Below, piece after piece: positions 9,345-18,933 of a DNA stretch of 64,000 bases. Under the pieces are notes generated by a model. That model was not told the origin of the DNA. It saw only the letters and a list, made by a program, of their open reading frames with translations, and ran no database searches. The stretch is from Flavobacterium sp. KJJ (GTDB lineage Bacteria; Bacteroidota; Bacteroidia; Flavobacteriales; Flavobacteriaceae). Within the stretch, counting starts at the first letter, position 1, and each line of letters begins with the position of its first letter. The stretch lies in the NCBI RefSeq assembly GCF_000708595.2, contig NZ_JARP01000006.1:124001-188000 (forward strand). Direction: 5' to 3'. The translations under genes and the position numbers were made by a program.

Positions 9345-10256
9345 CTAGTCAAATAATTCATCTACAGATAAATATCTTTCTCCTGTATCGTAATTAAAAG
9401 TAAGAATTACTGAATTTTCTGGAATATCCTTTAATTTTTTGGCAATAGCAGAAAGAGCTGCTCCAGTCGAAATTCCAGCAAAAATGCCTTCTTCCTTGGC
9501 TATTCTTTTTGTAAAATTGTACGATTCATTTTTATCAACCGTTATAATTTGATCTACATATTCACGATTAAAAACTTCTGGAATAAATCCTGCACCAATT
9601 CCCTGAAAAGGATGGGGCGCCGGCAAACCACCACTTAAAACAGGAGACAGAGCAGGTTCTACAGCAAATGTTTTAAGATTCGGAAAATGCTGTTTTAAAA
9701 TTTTTGAAACTCCAGTAATATGCCCGCCAGTTCCGACGCCAGTTATCAAGTAATCAATGCCATCTGGAAAATCTGCTAAAATTTCTAAAGCAGTAGTTTT
9801 TTCATGAATTTCAACATTTGCCTGATTTGTAAATTGCGATGGCAAAAACGAATTTTTAATAGTTGCTGTCAATTCTTTGGCTCTTTCAACTGCTCCAGAA
9901 GTTCCTTTTTCTCTTGGCGTCAAAACAAACTCAGCACCATACGCATTCAAAATTCTTCTTCGTTCAATGCTCATCGATTCTGGCATTACCACAATAACTT
10001 TATAACCTTTAACTGCGGCGACTAGTGAAAGCCCAATTCCTGTATTTCCCGAAGTTGGCTCTATGATAGTGGTTTCTTCATTTATAAGTCCTTTTTTCTC
10101 TGCATCTTCAATCATGGCCAAAGCAATTCGATCTTTGATGCTGGATCCTGGATTTGATTTTTCTAATTTAATCCAAACCTCATGCGATTTAAAAAGTTTG
10201 TTTAATCTGATGTGAGGCGTGTTTCCTATAGTTTCTAAAATGTTTTGATATTTCAT
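9345..10256 (-). CDS. cysK: Cysteine synthase (O-acetylserine sulfhydrylase) family
   Basis: 303 residues, standard for CysK/CysM. The PLP-lysine motif [12 protein letters not shown] (Lys41), the substrate loop [12 protein letters not shown] near residue 67 and the PLP-phosphate site [13 protein letters not shown] near 174 are all present, as is the C-terminal TGERYLS. It makes cysteine from O-acetylserine and sulfide in the cytoplasm. It is the last gene of a minus-strand run with two sulfatases, a rhodanese-thioredoxin protein and a YeiH-type exporter, which suggests a job in turning liberated sulfur into cysteine. Members of this fold also include cysteate synthase and thiosulfate-using CysM, which sequence reading alone does not exclude. 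Confidence 0.92.
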   Translation of the reverse strand: MKYQNILETIGNTPHIRLNKLFKSHEVWIKLEKSNPGSSIKDRIALAMIEDAEKKGLINEETTIIEPTSGNTGIGLSLVAAVKGYKVIVVMPESMSIERRRILNAYGAEFVLTPREKGTSGAVERAKELTATIKNSFLPSQFTNQANVEIHEKTTALEILADFPDGIDYLITGVGTGGHITGVSKILKQHFPNLKTFAVEPALSPVLSGGLPAPHPFQGIGAGFIPEVFNREYVDQIITVDKNESYNFTKRIAKEEGIFAGISTGAALSAIAKKLKDIPENSVILTFNYDTGERYLSVDELFD

Positions 10257-10303
10257 ATTGATTTTGATATTTTTAAAATAGTTAAAATTCGTGGCAAAAT
10301 GTT

Positions 10304-11563
10304 TTATCCAAAAAGTAAAAAAGCAATAATCAAAGTCACAATAACATTAAACAGCTGTGCAATTAAAAAAGCAAATAGTGGTTTTCTGCTGTTGTTTTGA
10401 AGTAAATCTTTAAAGTTAGTTTCTAAACCAATGCTAGTGAAGGCAAGTGCAAACCAAATGCCCTGCAAATTCTTTAAACTGTCTTTTACAGAATCTCGAA
10501 CTTCTGGAGTAATTAAAAAGGAGAAAATTAAGGAAGCACCAATAAATCCGATAACGAATTTTGGAAAACGTTCCCAAATAACGCTTAAAGTTGGTTTTGA
10601 TTCCACTGCTTCAGCTGATTTGTTGTGCGTATATGTCCAATAAACGGAGATGGCAAAAGCGGCAATTCCTAACAAAACATTTTGAGAAAATTTAACAATG
10701 GTACTAATTTTCAAAGCTGTTTCTCCAACCAAAGTTCCAGAAGCCAAAACGGCGCCAGAGGTGTCGATACTTCCTCCGAGCCAAGCTCCAGTTACTTCTT
10801 CAGGAAAATTAAAGTACTTGGCAATCATCGGCATGAAAATCATCATTGGGATTGCCGTTACCAAAACAATCGAAATTACATAAGATAATTTTTTCGAATC
10901 GCCTTTTATTGCGCCAGAAGTGGCAATCGCAGCAGAAACACCGCAAATAGAAACAGCACTAGAAATCATCATCGTTAATTCGTCGTCGACCTTTAATTTT
11001 CGACAAAGCCAAAAAGCAAAATACCAAACGGATAGAACGACAATTAAAGCCTGAATTAATCCTAAAGAACCTGCTTTTAGAATATCAGAAAAAATCACAC
11101 TTGTTCCCAATAAAACCAATCCGATTTTTACAAATACTTCTGTAGAAAGTGCGGCGCGAAACCATTCGGGAAGTTTGAAGAAATTGCCAATCGCTAAACC
11201 AATGATCAAACTAAAAATAACGGCTTCTAAATTAATAGATTTTATAGCTGAATTTCCAGCCAGAATGAGTGCAATCAGCGTTAAAAAATACACTATTGGA
11301 AAAGTAAAAAGAAAATATTTAATCGATTTTCCAATTAAAAAAGCGCCTACAGTTCCAATCGAAATCAGATATAAAAATTGAATTAAAAGGATTTTAAGGT
11401 TTTGATAAGCAAAGACTTTCGTTTTTAAATCAGTACTATTCGACCAGCTGAAAACAGGAACGTCAGGTAGAAATACAAATAGCGAAATTCCGATGATTAA
11501 AAATCCGAGAATTACCACCGTCCAGTCTTCGTGAATATTAAATTGTTTTGGTTGAGTTGACAT
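10304..11563 (-). CDS. YeiH/UPF0324-family putative sulfate exporter
   Basis: 419 residues, mostly hydrophobic, with about 10-11 transmembrane segments. The conserved core reads [11 protein letters not shown] near residue 118, [13 protein letters not shown] near 149, [20 protein letters not shown] near 201 and the [20 protein letters not shown] region near 260, all typical of the YeiH (TauZ-related) family. The C-terminus ends with a conserved [11 protein letters not shown] stretch. Family members are named putative sulfate exporters, mainly from their linkage to sulfonate and sulfur genes; transport has rarely been measured. Here it is 47 bases before cysK and follows a sulfatase, which fits export of excess sulfate or sulfite. 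Confidence 0.88.
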   Translation of the reverse strand: MSTQPKQFNIHEDWTVVILGFLIIGISLFVFLPDVPVFSWSNSTDLKTKVFAYQNLKILLIQFLYLISIGTVGAFLIGKSIKYFLFTFPIVYFLTLIALILAGNSAIKSINLEAVIFSLIIGLAIGNFFKLPEWFRAALSTEVFVKIGLVLLGTSVIFSDILKAGSLGLIQALIVVLSVWYFAFWLCRKLKVDDELTMMISSAVSICGVSAAIATSGAIKGDSKKLSYVISIVLVTAIPMMIFMPMIAKYFNFPEEVTGAWLGGSIDTSGAVLASGTLVGETALKISTIVKFSQNVLLGIAAFAISVYWTYTHNKSAEAVESKPTLSVIWERFPKFVIGFIGASLIFSFLITPEVRDSVKDSLKNLQGIWFALAFTSIGLETNFKDLLQNNSRKPLFAFLIAQLFNVIVTLIIAFLLFG

Positions 11564-11576
11564 TGTATGTTAATTT

Positions 11577-11667
11577 CCTGCAAGGTTTTGAAAACCTTGC
11601 AGGTGTTAGTTTTATTAAATAAAGCACTTTAATAATTAGCCCTAAAAGGTTTTGAAAACCTTTCAGG
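11577..11667. repeat. Two copies of a 27-base dispersed palindrome
   Basis: Copy 1 (11577-11603) has arms CCTGCAAGGTTTT and AAAACCTTGCAGG around one central G and is a perfect palindrome. Copy 2 (11641-11667) has arms CCTAAAAGGTTTT and AAAACCTTTCAGG with one mismatch. The same element, more diverged, recurs at 55043-55119. It sits between the second sulfatase and the exporter gene and could act as an RNA hairpin inside the operon. Confidence 0.85.
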
Positions 11668-11675
11668 ACATCTAT

Positions 11676-13289
11676 TTACAAATCGACAAAGTATTTTTGT
11701 TTGCCAAAATCAAATTCATAATGCGTTAAATTAGGCCATAAAGGTTTTATAAGACCTTTTTCCCAGTTTTGCAGGGCAACATGCAATTCTTTTACTTTCT
11801 CTGGATTTTTTAGGGCTAAATCTGTAGTTTCCGATTTATCTTCTGCCAGATTGTAAAGCCATTCTTGATGCGTTTTTCCACTGATAATCAATTTCCAATC
11901 ACCGCTTCTAATGGCTTTTGCATCGCCTGAACGCCAGTATAAAGTTTTGTGTGCTTCTGTATTATTGTTTACAGTGCTGATCAAATCTACGCCGTCATAA
12001 ACGCGGTCTTTTGGTAAACCAGAATGGGTAACTGCTGCAATGGTGCTAAAAATATCCAAAGTACTTACTGGCCATTTGTAAACAGTGTGCGGTTTGATTT
12101 TTCCCTTCCACGAAAGTGCAAACGGAACATTTACACCGCCTTCAAAATGAGAAAATTTACCGCCTTTTAACGGTGCGTTTGTTGTTGCAAAAGTATAATT
12201 GGCGCCACCATTGTCGCTGGCAAAAATAATTAAGGTATTTTCTTCTAAACCTTCTTTTTTAACTTTTGCTCTGATTCTTCCAATTGCATCATCAAGCGCA
12301 CTGATCATGGCAAAATAAACGCGTTTGTTTTCATCTTTTACATTCGGAAAACGGTCGTAATATTTTTTACGAACCTGAAAAGGTGTGTGTGGCGCATTAA
12401 AAGGAACATACAATAAAAAAGGTTTGTCTTTATTTTTATCAATAAAAGCTTCTGCTTCGTCAGCAAATGTTTCGGTTAGATAGGCTTTATTATGTACGAT
12501 GGTTGTATCGCGGCGAATTTGACCAATTCCCACACGGCCATTTCCCCAAATCATTTTATCTGTAAAATCTTTATGATGGTGATTGATAATATCGGGATTA
12601 TCATCTTCTGGCGTGTAAAGCGAAAAGGCTTGATAAAATCCGTAATGATAATCGAAACCGCGATCTAAAGGAAAAAATCCTTTATTGTGACCCAAATGCC
12701 ATTTTCCTATAATTGCCGTGCTGTAACCTTGTTTTTTAGCCAAGTCAGCAAAAGTAATTTCCGATTGAGGCAAACCTTGTGTGGCTATAGACGCTTCATT
12801 TGGATATTCGATTTTGTCATTTAATCGCCAATTATTGGTATTAATTAAATATTTAAAAGCATAATATTCTAAATTGTTTTTTGGGTAACGATCGCCTGGC
12901 TGAAACTCATGCCCAAAACGTTCCTGATAACGGCCAGTAAGCAAACCCGCGCGTGATGGCGAACAAATGGAAGCTGAAACATAACCATCTGTAAAAGTTA
13001 CTCCAGAAGCGGCCAAAGAATCAATGTGAGGAGTGGGAGTCGATTTCCCCCCGTATAACGAAATGTCATATTTTCCTAAATCATCAGCTAGCAGAATGAT
13101 AATATTTGGCTTTTTTTCGGTTTTTGAAGTATCTTTTTGCGCTAGAAATGTTGCTTTTCCTTCGGCTAATTTTTGATTTGATTTAATCAATGTTCCATCT
13201 GTATTGATTGGCCAGAAAAGAAAAACAGCTATTATAAAAAGAACAATAACTATTGAAAAAACAGTCTTTTTTGTTTTGGATAAAGCCAT
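11676..13289 (-). CDS. Sulfatase (alkaline phosphatase superfamily, Cys-type)
   Basis: About 537 residues from the chosen start. An N-terminal hydrophobic segment (TVFSIVIVLFIIAVFLFW) looks like a membrane anchor or uncleaved signal. Metal-binding LLADDLGKYD and the sulfatase signature CSPSRAGLLTG are present; the Cys would be turned into formylglycine by a maturation enzyme not encoded here. Further conserved parts are GKWHLGH, FNAPHTPFQ and FASDNGG. It hydrolyses a sulfate ester outside the cytoplasm; the substrate is unknown. An upstream ATG at 13349 in frame adds 20 basic residues before the hydrophobic segment; 13289 gives the more usual signal layout. It is one of two sulfatases in the operon, of different subfamilies. 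Confidence 0.92.
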   Translation of the reverse strand: MALSKTKKTVFSIVIVLFIIAVFLFWPINTDGTLIKSNQKLAEGKATFLAQKDTSKTEKKPNIIILLADDLGKYDISLYGGKSTPTPHIDSLAASGVTFTDGYVSASICSPSRAGLLTGRYQERFGHEFQPGDRYPKNNLEYYAFKYLINTNNWRLNDKIEYPNEASIATQGLPQSEITFADLAKKQGYSTAIIGKWHLGHNKGFFPLDRGFDYHYGFYQAFSLYTPEDDNPDIINHHHKDFTDKMIWGNGRVGIGQIRRDTTIVHNKAYLTETFADEAEAFIDKNKDKPFLLYVPFNAPHTPFQVRKKYYDRFPNVKDENKRVYFAMISALDDAIGRIRAKVKKEGLEENTLIIFASDNGGANYTFATTNAPLKGGKFSHFEGGVNVPFALSWKGKIKPHTVYKWPVSTLDIFSTIAAVTHSGLPKDRVYDGVDLISTVNNNTEAHKTLYWRSGDAKAIRSGDWKLIISGKTHQEWLYNLAEDKSETTDLALKNPEKVKELHVALQNWEKGLIKPLWPNLTHYEFDFGKQKYFVDL

Positions 13290-13401
13290 AGATTTTGTTT
13301 TTATTGAGGTAATGAATAGTCTTAGTTTGTGTCTAATTTTTAAACACATAGAACCATAGATTTTAAAAAGTGGCTGTTTAATTTTTTTTTATGTTTTAAA
13401 A

Positions 13402-14118
13402 TTAATTATGTGCTAAAGCCACATCAACATCGTTTTTTAAATCGCCTAAGCCATCTTTTTTGAAGATAATTTTGCCATTTTGATAAAATAACAAAGTAGG
13501 GAAGACCTTCACCGTTTTTAAGTCGGCTATGACTTGCGGACTTTCTTCTAACTCAATTTGAATGATTTTTAATTTCTCTCCATATTGAGCTCTGATATCT
13601 TCTAAAATTGGTTTTACCGTTTTGCAGGTAGCGCAGTATTTTGAACCAATGTCTACCAAAACGTAATTATTCTCAGCAATTATTTTTTTGTATTCTGCAA
13701 TTGATAATTTACTTTTTAAATTGGTATAAAATGGTTTTCCGCCGCCAATCCAGCTTGCGATACCTCCGTCTAAAATATAGACTTCAGAAAAACCTTTTTT
13801 AGATAATTCAGTTGATAAAAGACCACTTCTGTAAGCGGCAATAGAATAAATAAATACCGGTTCTGATGGATTTAAAGCGGCTACAGCTTTTTCGAAATTA
13901 TCTGATTTGGTGTTAAAATTTAAAGCACCTTCAATATGGTTTAATGCAAATTCTTCAGGACCTCTTGCATCAATTATCTGTGGATTTTTTTGAGCTTTAA
14001 TTTTTGCATAAAAGGCATCTAACAAAACTACGCTAGAACTTTTTTCTTGAGAAAAACTTATAAAAGTGAAAAGCAAAATCAAGGCTGTGATGCTGTTTTT
14101 GAGTATTTTATTTTTCAT
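13402..14118 (-). CDS. Periplasmic rhodanese-like plus thioredoxin two-domain protein
   Basis: 238 residues with a signal peptide (1-24, ISFSQ). Residues about 30-130 form a rhodanese fold (IIDARGPEEFALNHIEGALN; LDGGIASW). Its active-site loop reads Y-S-I-A-A-Y-R-S, so the catalytic Cys is replaced by Ser92 and persulfide chemistry is not expected there. Residues about 138-235 form a thioredoxin domain with C162-A-T-C165 and cis-Pro207 (VFPT), which are intact. The likely role is a redox or sulfur-relay protein in the periplasm, serving the sulfatase operon around it. The gap to the desaturase gene is 78 bases. Domain calls are firm; the role is inference. Confidence 0.88.
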   Translation of the reverse strand: MKNKILKNSITALILLFTFISFSQEKSSSVVLLDAFYAKIKAQKNPQIIDARGPEEFALNHIEGALNFNTKSDNFEKAVAALNPSEPVFIYSIAAYRSGLLSTELSKKGFSEVYILDGGIASWIGGGKPFYTNLKSKLSIAEYKKIIAENNYVLVDIGSKYCATCKTVKPILEDIRAQYGEKLKIIQIELEESPQVIADLKTVKVFPTLLFYQNGKIIFKKDGLGDLKNDVDVALAHN

Positions 14119-14196
14119 AATGGTATAATTTGAATAAAAGTGGCAGCGTATTCACTTTAATTAGAATACACTGCCCGTCTTTATTTTATTTGTATT

Positions 14197-15258
14197 TTAA
14201 GATTGAGCCTGTTCATAATAAACAGGACTCGGTTCGATAATTTCAGCTTTTGCTTTTAGCGGAAGCGACAATACACCTTCGGCCAATGCACTTCCTTCTT
14301 TTTTAGATTTGAATATTGGCCACAAAAATTGTGCATACCATTCTTCTTGTTTGTATGATTTTGTTCCGTATGATTCTGGAAATTTTCTGGTAATTAAACC
14401 TGTTCCGAAGATTACGTCCCAAATGAAAAACATGTTTCCGAAGTTTCCTTTGAAATGCCCAACACCGTCGCCGCTTGTATCTGCATGATGCGCGTGATGC
14501 GTAGCTGGAGTAGAAATTAAACGCTCTAAAACCCATGCAATTGGGTGTAGCACTCTGTATTTGTAAAATGGTTTATCCCACGCAATACTTGAATGCGCTC
14601 CTAAAGTGATGAAACTTTTGATAACCAAAACAAATAAAGCCGGCAATCCTAAACCTAAATAAGTTAAAGTGGCAGTCAAATAAATTTGAGAAAAGAAAAC
14701 TGTATAAATAAAGTTTTGTCTAGAAGCCATAGCCATTCCCATATATGGAGCCGAGTGATGCGTTCTGTGAAAACGCCACAAAAACGGAACTTGATGGTGA
14801 AGCCTATGATACCAATATTGCGTTAAATCGTCGGCAATTGCGATTAGGAAAAAGCCTCCCCAAAACGGAACCCAAGAAAGTGCATTAGCCAAATTAGGAA
14901 CTAAATAAGGCAAAGCAGTCAAGCTGAAAAAAGCGATTACTGGCGGTAAAAGCAATTTTGGAGCCAAGAAACAAATGATGTCTATCTTGCGTTCTTCGCC
15001 TGTCCATTCGTCATCGTATAAACCTGCTGTAAATTCGATCACGCCTAAAACCAGCATAAAAACGGTTAATCCCCAAGTTCTTATATGCTCAAAAGCGGGT
15101 TTTGCAAATTCTAAAAATGCTGGTAATGAAATATGTGATTCGCTTACCAAATTATTGCTTAATTTAAAGTAAAGGAAAATTGCCACCACCGGCAAAGAAT
15201 ATATAAAAAGACTAATTAGTAAATCTCTTGTCAGTTTTTCTTTTTGAACTATTGCCAT
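14197..15258 (-). CDS. Sterol desaturase / fatty acid hydroxylase superfamily membrane protein
   Basis: 353 residues with several transmembrane segments (about 12-30, 60-78, 97-115, 130-150, 195-220). The di-iron histidine boxes are visible: HRLHH near residue 153, HRTHH near 165, and HAHHAD near 256, with a further H-S-S near 220. The superfamily uses O2 and a di-iron centre to hydroxylate or desaturate lipids and sterols. Many Bacteroidota carry members with unknown substrates. Its place between an arylsulfatase and the rhodanese-thioredoxin gene suggests a sulfated or sulfonated lipid-like substrate, but that is inference. It starts 6 bases after the small membrane ORF upstream. Confidence 0.88.
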   Translation of the reverse strand: MAIVQKEKLTRDLLISLFIYSLPVVAIFLYFKLSNNLVSESHISLPAFLEFAKPAFEHIRTWGLTVFMLVLGVIEFTAGLYDDEWTGEERKIDIICFLAPKLLLPPVIAFFSLTALPYLVPNLANALSWVPFWGGFFLIAIADDLTQYWYHRLHHQVPFLWRFHRTHHSAPYMGMAMASRQNFIYTVFFSQIYLTATLTYLGLGLPALFVLVIKSFITLGAHSSIAWDKPFYKYRVLHPIAWVLERLISTPATHHAHHADTSGDGVGHFKGNFGNMFFIWDVIFGTGLITRKFPESYGTKSYKQEEWYAQFLWPIFKSKKEGSALAEGVLSLPLKAKAEIIEPSPVYYEQAQS

Positions 15259-15264
15259 GATTTC

Positions 15265-15384
15265 TTATTTTAAAAATTGATTAATTAATGCTAAACCTCC
15301 CGCTAATATGACTAACGGAACTAAAAAAACGATCGCACCAACGATTATTTTTTTTCCTATAATTTCATAGTCTACTCGTTTCAT
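15265..15384 (-). CDS. Small 39-residue single-pass membrane protein
   Basis: A short frame reading MKRVDYEIIGKKIIVGAIVF and then LVPLVILAGGLALINQFLK. Residues 1-12 are charged and residues 13-35 form one hydrophobic segment, consistent with a single-pass inner-membrane peptide. The stop is 6 bases before the desaturase ATG, tight spacing typical of translated operon genes. No known family is recognised. It may be a partner or stabiliser of the neighbouring membrane hydroxylase. Evidence is position, spacing and composition only. Confidence 0.6.
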   Translation of the reverse strand: MKRVDYEIIGKKIIVGAIVFLVPLVILAGGLALINQFLK

Positions 15385-15498
15385 ATCTTTTTGATTTTAA
15401 ATATGTTATTGTAAAAATAAATAATTAACTGCTAATTCTATAGATTTAGTAGAATTTTATTTTTATTTTTTTAATTAATTTGTTAGGATTCTATATTT

Positions 15499-17415
15499 TT
15501 AATTGGTGCTTGCTGGTTTAGTAACTTGCTTAGCCAAATCTTGCAGCGTTTTTCCTTTATCAGCTCCTGTATTGTGTATTCTTCGGTTATAGACATCTTG
15601 CCAGTCGATTAACGGATAAACGTTGTTTTCTTTAGCTTGTTCATCAAACAGTTTTTTAAGCTCTGCTAATTTTTCTGGATATTTCGCGGCCAAATTGTTA
15701 CGCTCGTTAAAATCTTCGTTGAGGTTGTACAATTCCCAAACATCTGCATCAAAATTGCTTTCTGCAGGTTTTTCGTTTTTCCCAAAAGCTTTTTTTACAG
15801 CAAATGAATCTGGTAAATGCGCTGCACCGGCTTTCCATCCATCTTTATAAATTGCTCTGTTGCCAAAAATGTAGTAATATTGAACTTTATGCAGTGATTC
15901 TGCTTTTGCATCAGTCAGAGAACTATATAAAGAAGAGCCTTGAATAATATCCTGTTTTACATTTTTAATATATTCTGGAGCTTTAACTCCTACAATATCC
16001 AAAGTTGTTGGAAGTAAGTCCGTTACATGGCTGTATTGATTTCTGATGCCCCCTTTTTCTTTAATTCCGTTTGGGTAAAAAACTATCAGCGGATTGTGTG
16101 TTCCTCCTTCAGATTGTGCATCTTGTTTCCAGTTTTTAAAAGGGACATTTGTTGCCTGCGCCCAGCCTAAAGGATAATTTGTATTTAAGCCTTTTGGCGT
16201 TCCGATTTCATCAATGTTAGCTAGGTTTTTCTTCAAATTTTCGTCGTCAGATGTTCCTTGAGAAAACAAACTTTGATTGATAGTTCCTTCTGTAGTTCCT
16301 TCTTTGCTGGCTCCATTGTCACCAATTGCTAGAAAAATAACAGTATTGTCTAATTGATTTGTTTCTTTTAAATAGGTAACCACTCTTCCAATTTCGTAAT
16401 CGGTATAAGTCAAAAATCCTGCGTAAACTTCCATAAATCGAGCATAGACCTTCTTTTGATCTGGAGTCAGTTTTTTCCAATCTGTAATCAGCGGGTTGCG
16501 TTCTGGCAAAACCGCATTCGCAGGAATTACGCCCAATTTCTTTTGGTTCGCAATAACTTCTTCACGATAAGCATCCCATCCTTTGTCAAATTTTCCTTTA
16601 TACGGATCGCTCCATTTTGTGGCTACTTGATGTGGTGCGTGTGCTGCTCCCGGCGCGTAGTACAAAAAGAATGGTTTTCCTGGCGCGGCTTTTTGCTGTT
16701 TCTGAATATAGCTTATTGCTTTGTCTGTAATTAATTCATTTAAGTGGCGTCCGTCAGGTTTTACGTGAACTTGATCTTCAACTAAATCAGGATTATATTG
16801 ATCCGTTTGAGAACCTAAGAATCCGTAGAAATGATCAAAACCTTTTCCGGTTGGCCATCTGTCAAACGGACCCGCATCCGTAGCATCTTCGTCTGGTGTA
16901 ACTCCATATTTACCAACAGCAAAAGTGTTGTATCCGTTTTCACGTAAAATCTCTGCGATAGTTCCTTTATCCGATGGAATTCTGCCGTCCCAGCCTGGAA
17001 AACCTGCTGATAAAATGGTGTGTGAAAACCCGCTTACATGAACTCTTCCTGAATTTCTTCCGGTCAATAAAGCAGCGCGCGTAGGAGCACAAATTGCAGT
17101 TGTATGAAAGTTAGTGTAACGTAAACCATTATTAGCCAATTGATCAAAAGTTGGAGTTTGAATTAAACCTCCAAAAGCACTTGAAGCTCCAAATCCTACA
17201 TCATCTAATAAAATCCAAATTACGTTGGGTGCACCTTTTGGCGCTTTTACCGGTTCTGGCCAATATTCTTTAGAATCGGCTAAAGTTTTACCGACAACAC
17301 CTTTAAATTCTTCAGGTTTATTTTGGCTAAAGCCGAACTGCGCAATTAGCAGCGCAGTAATCAAAAGCCCTTTTTGCGGACTTTTGATGGTACTGTTATT
17401 TTTAAAATTTTTCAT
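15499..17415 (-). CDS. Arylsulfatase (Cys-type)
   Basis: 638 residues with a signal peptide (1-30, AQFGFSQ). Conserved features: NVIWILLDDVGFG near residue 63 (Ca-binding Asp pair), the modification signature CAPTRAALLTG near 109, AVGKYG near 170, APGAAHAPHQV near 255 and AIGDNGAS near 360. The length, the GKTLADSKEYWPEP opening and the loop GGTHNP place it with long AtsA-like arylsulfatases. It would hydrolyse aryl or alkyl sulfate esters in the periplasm or at the surface, after formylglycine conversion of its Cys. It follows susD by 30 bases in the same operon, so its substrate is probably what the SusCD pair brings in. Confidence 0.93.
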   Translation of the reverse strand: MKNFKNNSTIKSPQKGLLITALLIAQFGFSQNKPEEFKGVVGKTLADSKEYWPEPVKAPKGAPNVIWILLDDVGFGASSAFGGLIQTPTFDQLANNGLRYTNFHTTAICAPTRAALLTGRNSGRVHVSGFSHTILSAGFPGWDGRIPSDKGTIAEILRENGYNTFAVGKYGVTPDEDATDAGPFDRWPTGKGFDHFYGFLGSQTDQYNPDLVEDQVHVKPDGRHLNELITDKAISYIQKQQKAAPGKPFFLYYAPGAAHAPHQVATKWSDPYKGKFDKGWDAYREEVIANQKKLGVIPANAVLPERNPLITDWKKLTPDQKKVYARFMEVYAGFLTYTDYEIGRVVTYLKETNQLDNTVIFLAIGDNGASKEGTTEGTINQSLFSQGTSDDENLKKNLANIDEIGTPKGLNTNYPLGWAQATNVPFKNWKQDAQSEGGTHNPLIVFYPNGIKEKGGIRNQYSHVTDLLPTTLDIVGVKAPEYIKNVKQDIIQGSSLYSSLTDAKAESLHKVQYYYIFGNRAIYKDGWKAGAAHLPDSFAVKKAFGKNEKPAESNFDADVWELYNLNEDFNERNNLAAKYPEKLAELKKLFDEQAKENNVYPLIDWQDVYNRRIHNTGADKGKTLQDLAKQVTKPASTN

Positions 17416-17445
17416 AATTCAATAGTTTTTTGGGTGTGGTTGTTG

Positions 17446-18918
17446 TTAATATCCAGGGTTTTGTGGTAAACCTACTGGATCAATATTTCTTTCACTTTGT
17501 GGAATCGGATATAAATTATTTCTTTCTGAAACAGAATTTTTAGCCGTGACTTTTTTCACTTCTGTAACCAAAGTTCCCCAACGCACTAAATCGAACCACC
17601 TTTGTCCTTCTTGAACAAATTCTTTTTTGCGTTCTTCCTGAATTGCAGCTCTAAAACCAGCTTGCGTTAAACCAGCTAAGTCTACAGTTGGATCTGGAGT
17701 TGTAATGGCTTTGCCAAAAGCTCTTCTTCTTACTTGATTAATCAGTTCATAAGCTTCAGGAGTTGGTGCACCTTGTTCGTTTATGGCTTCCGCCAAAGAC
17801 AATAAAATGTCTGCATAGCGAATAATTGGAAAGTTGATTGCTACGTTTCCTGGAGTTGCCAGATTGGTTAAATCCAGATACTTTTTGAAAATTGGTTTCG
17901 GAAAAGTATATAACGTTCCAGTTGTTGGATTAAGCAGTTGTTTGGCATAACTCACATCTCTTCTTGTATCTCCGGGAGCATAAATGTCATAAAACAAGGC
18001 CACGTCTGAGATAATATCTGCTGGCTCTGTAGCCGTAAATCCTGTAAAAGAAGTAGATTGAAAAGTACTACCGCTTGATCCGTTTCCGGCTTGATTAGGC
18101 TCAAACTGAACAGAGAAAATGTGCTCTTTTCCGTTCTTTTTAGTTTTTGTAAAAATGTCCTGAAAACTTTCGAATAAAGCATATCCGTAACCTCCGTTAA
18201 TTACTTGTCTTGCTTTTAAAATAGCATTTGGGTAATCCTTTCTGGTCAAATATACTTTTGCTAAAATAGCTTTTGCTGCTCCAGAAGTGGCACGGCCAGC
18301 ATCGGCTGCAGTGTAAGTTGCAGGCAAAGCTTCGGCATCATTTAAATCACTAATAATTTGAGTATAAACTTCGTCTACAGTTGCTCTTTTTGATTTTAAA
18401 TTTTCTAATTGAATAGAAGTTGGCTCGTGCAAAACAATTGGCACACCGCCCCAAAGACGAACGGCCTGAAAATAAAGCAATGCTCTGATGAATTTTGCTT
18501 CAAGAATCAATCTGCTTTTTACAGCATCAGTTCCTGCTGCTTTTGGAATATTGTCTATAGCAACATTGGCTCTGTTGATTCCAGCGTAAATTTGTCTCCA
18601 GGCAACCTGAACGCGATCATTAGTAGCGTCATGTGTTAATGCGCTCATTGCTCGTACCTGAGGATTTGTTGCAGAAACTCCAGCAGCAGCATAATCAGAT
18701 CCCATGTCTGTCAGGAAATAAAGATTTCTGCCAAATAAACTTTGCTCTCCCGGATCAAGGCTTAAGGAGTTATAAACTGCAGTTACACTTGCAATAGCAT
18801 CATCTTGTGTTTTAAAGAAGTTTTCTTCGGTTACAAAAGAGGTTGGTGTTACCTCAAGGTCGGTGCACGATACAAAGAGTCCGGCACTTAAAAGGAATGT
18901 TATGATAATCTTTTTCAT
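17446..18918 (-). CDS. SusD/RagB-family outer-membrane lipoprotein (sulfatase operon)
   Basis: 490 residues with lipobox GLFVSC (lipid Cys18). It shows the SusD N-terminal signature FVTEENFFKTQDDAIASVTA, the helix repeat AAKAILAKVYLTRKDYPNAI near residue 208, the LAEAINEQGAPTPEAYELIN region, and the usual end RRWFDLVRW-like stretch (EGQRWFDLVRWG) followed by PIPQSERNIDP. It should act with the SusC upstream (15-base gap) as a surface ligand receptor. Linkage to two sulfatases suggests a sulfated ligand. Confidence 0.94.
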   Translation of the reverse strand: MKKIIITFLLSAGLFVSCTDLEVTPTSFVTEENFFKTQDDAIASVTAVYNSLSLDPGEQSLFGRNLYFLTDMGSDYAAAGVSATNPQVRAMSALTHDATNDRVQVAWRQIYAGINRANVAIDNIPKAAGTDAVKSRLILEAKFIRALLYFQAVRLWGGVPIVLHEPTSIQLENLKSKRATVDEVYTQIISDLNDAEALPATYTAADAGRATSGAAKAILAKVYLTRKDYPNAILKARQVINGGYGYALFESFQDIFTKTKKNGKEHIFSVQFEPNQAGNGSSGSTFQSTSFTGFTATEPADIISDVALFYDIYAPGDTRRDVSYAKQLLNPTTGTLYTFPKPIFKKYLDLTNLATPGNVAINFPIIRYADILLSLAEAINEQGAPTPEAYELINQVRRRAFGKAITTPDPTVDLAGLTQAGFRAAIQEERKKEFVQEGQRWFDLVRWGTLVTEVKKVTAKNSVSERNNLYPIPQSERNIDPVGLPQNPGY

Positions 18919-18933
18919 TTTATATTTTTTTAC

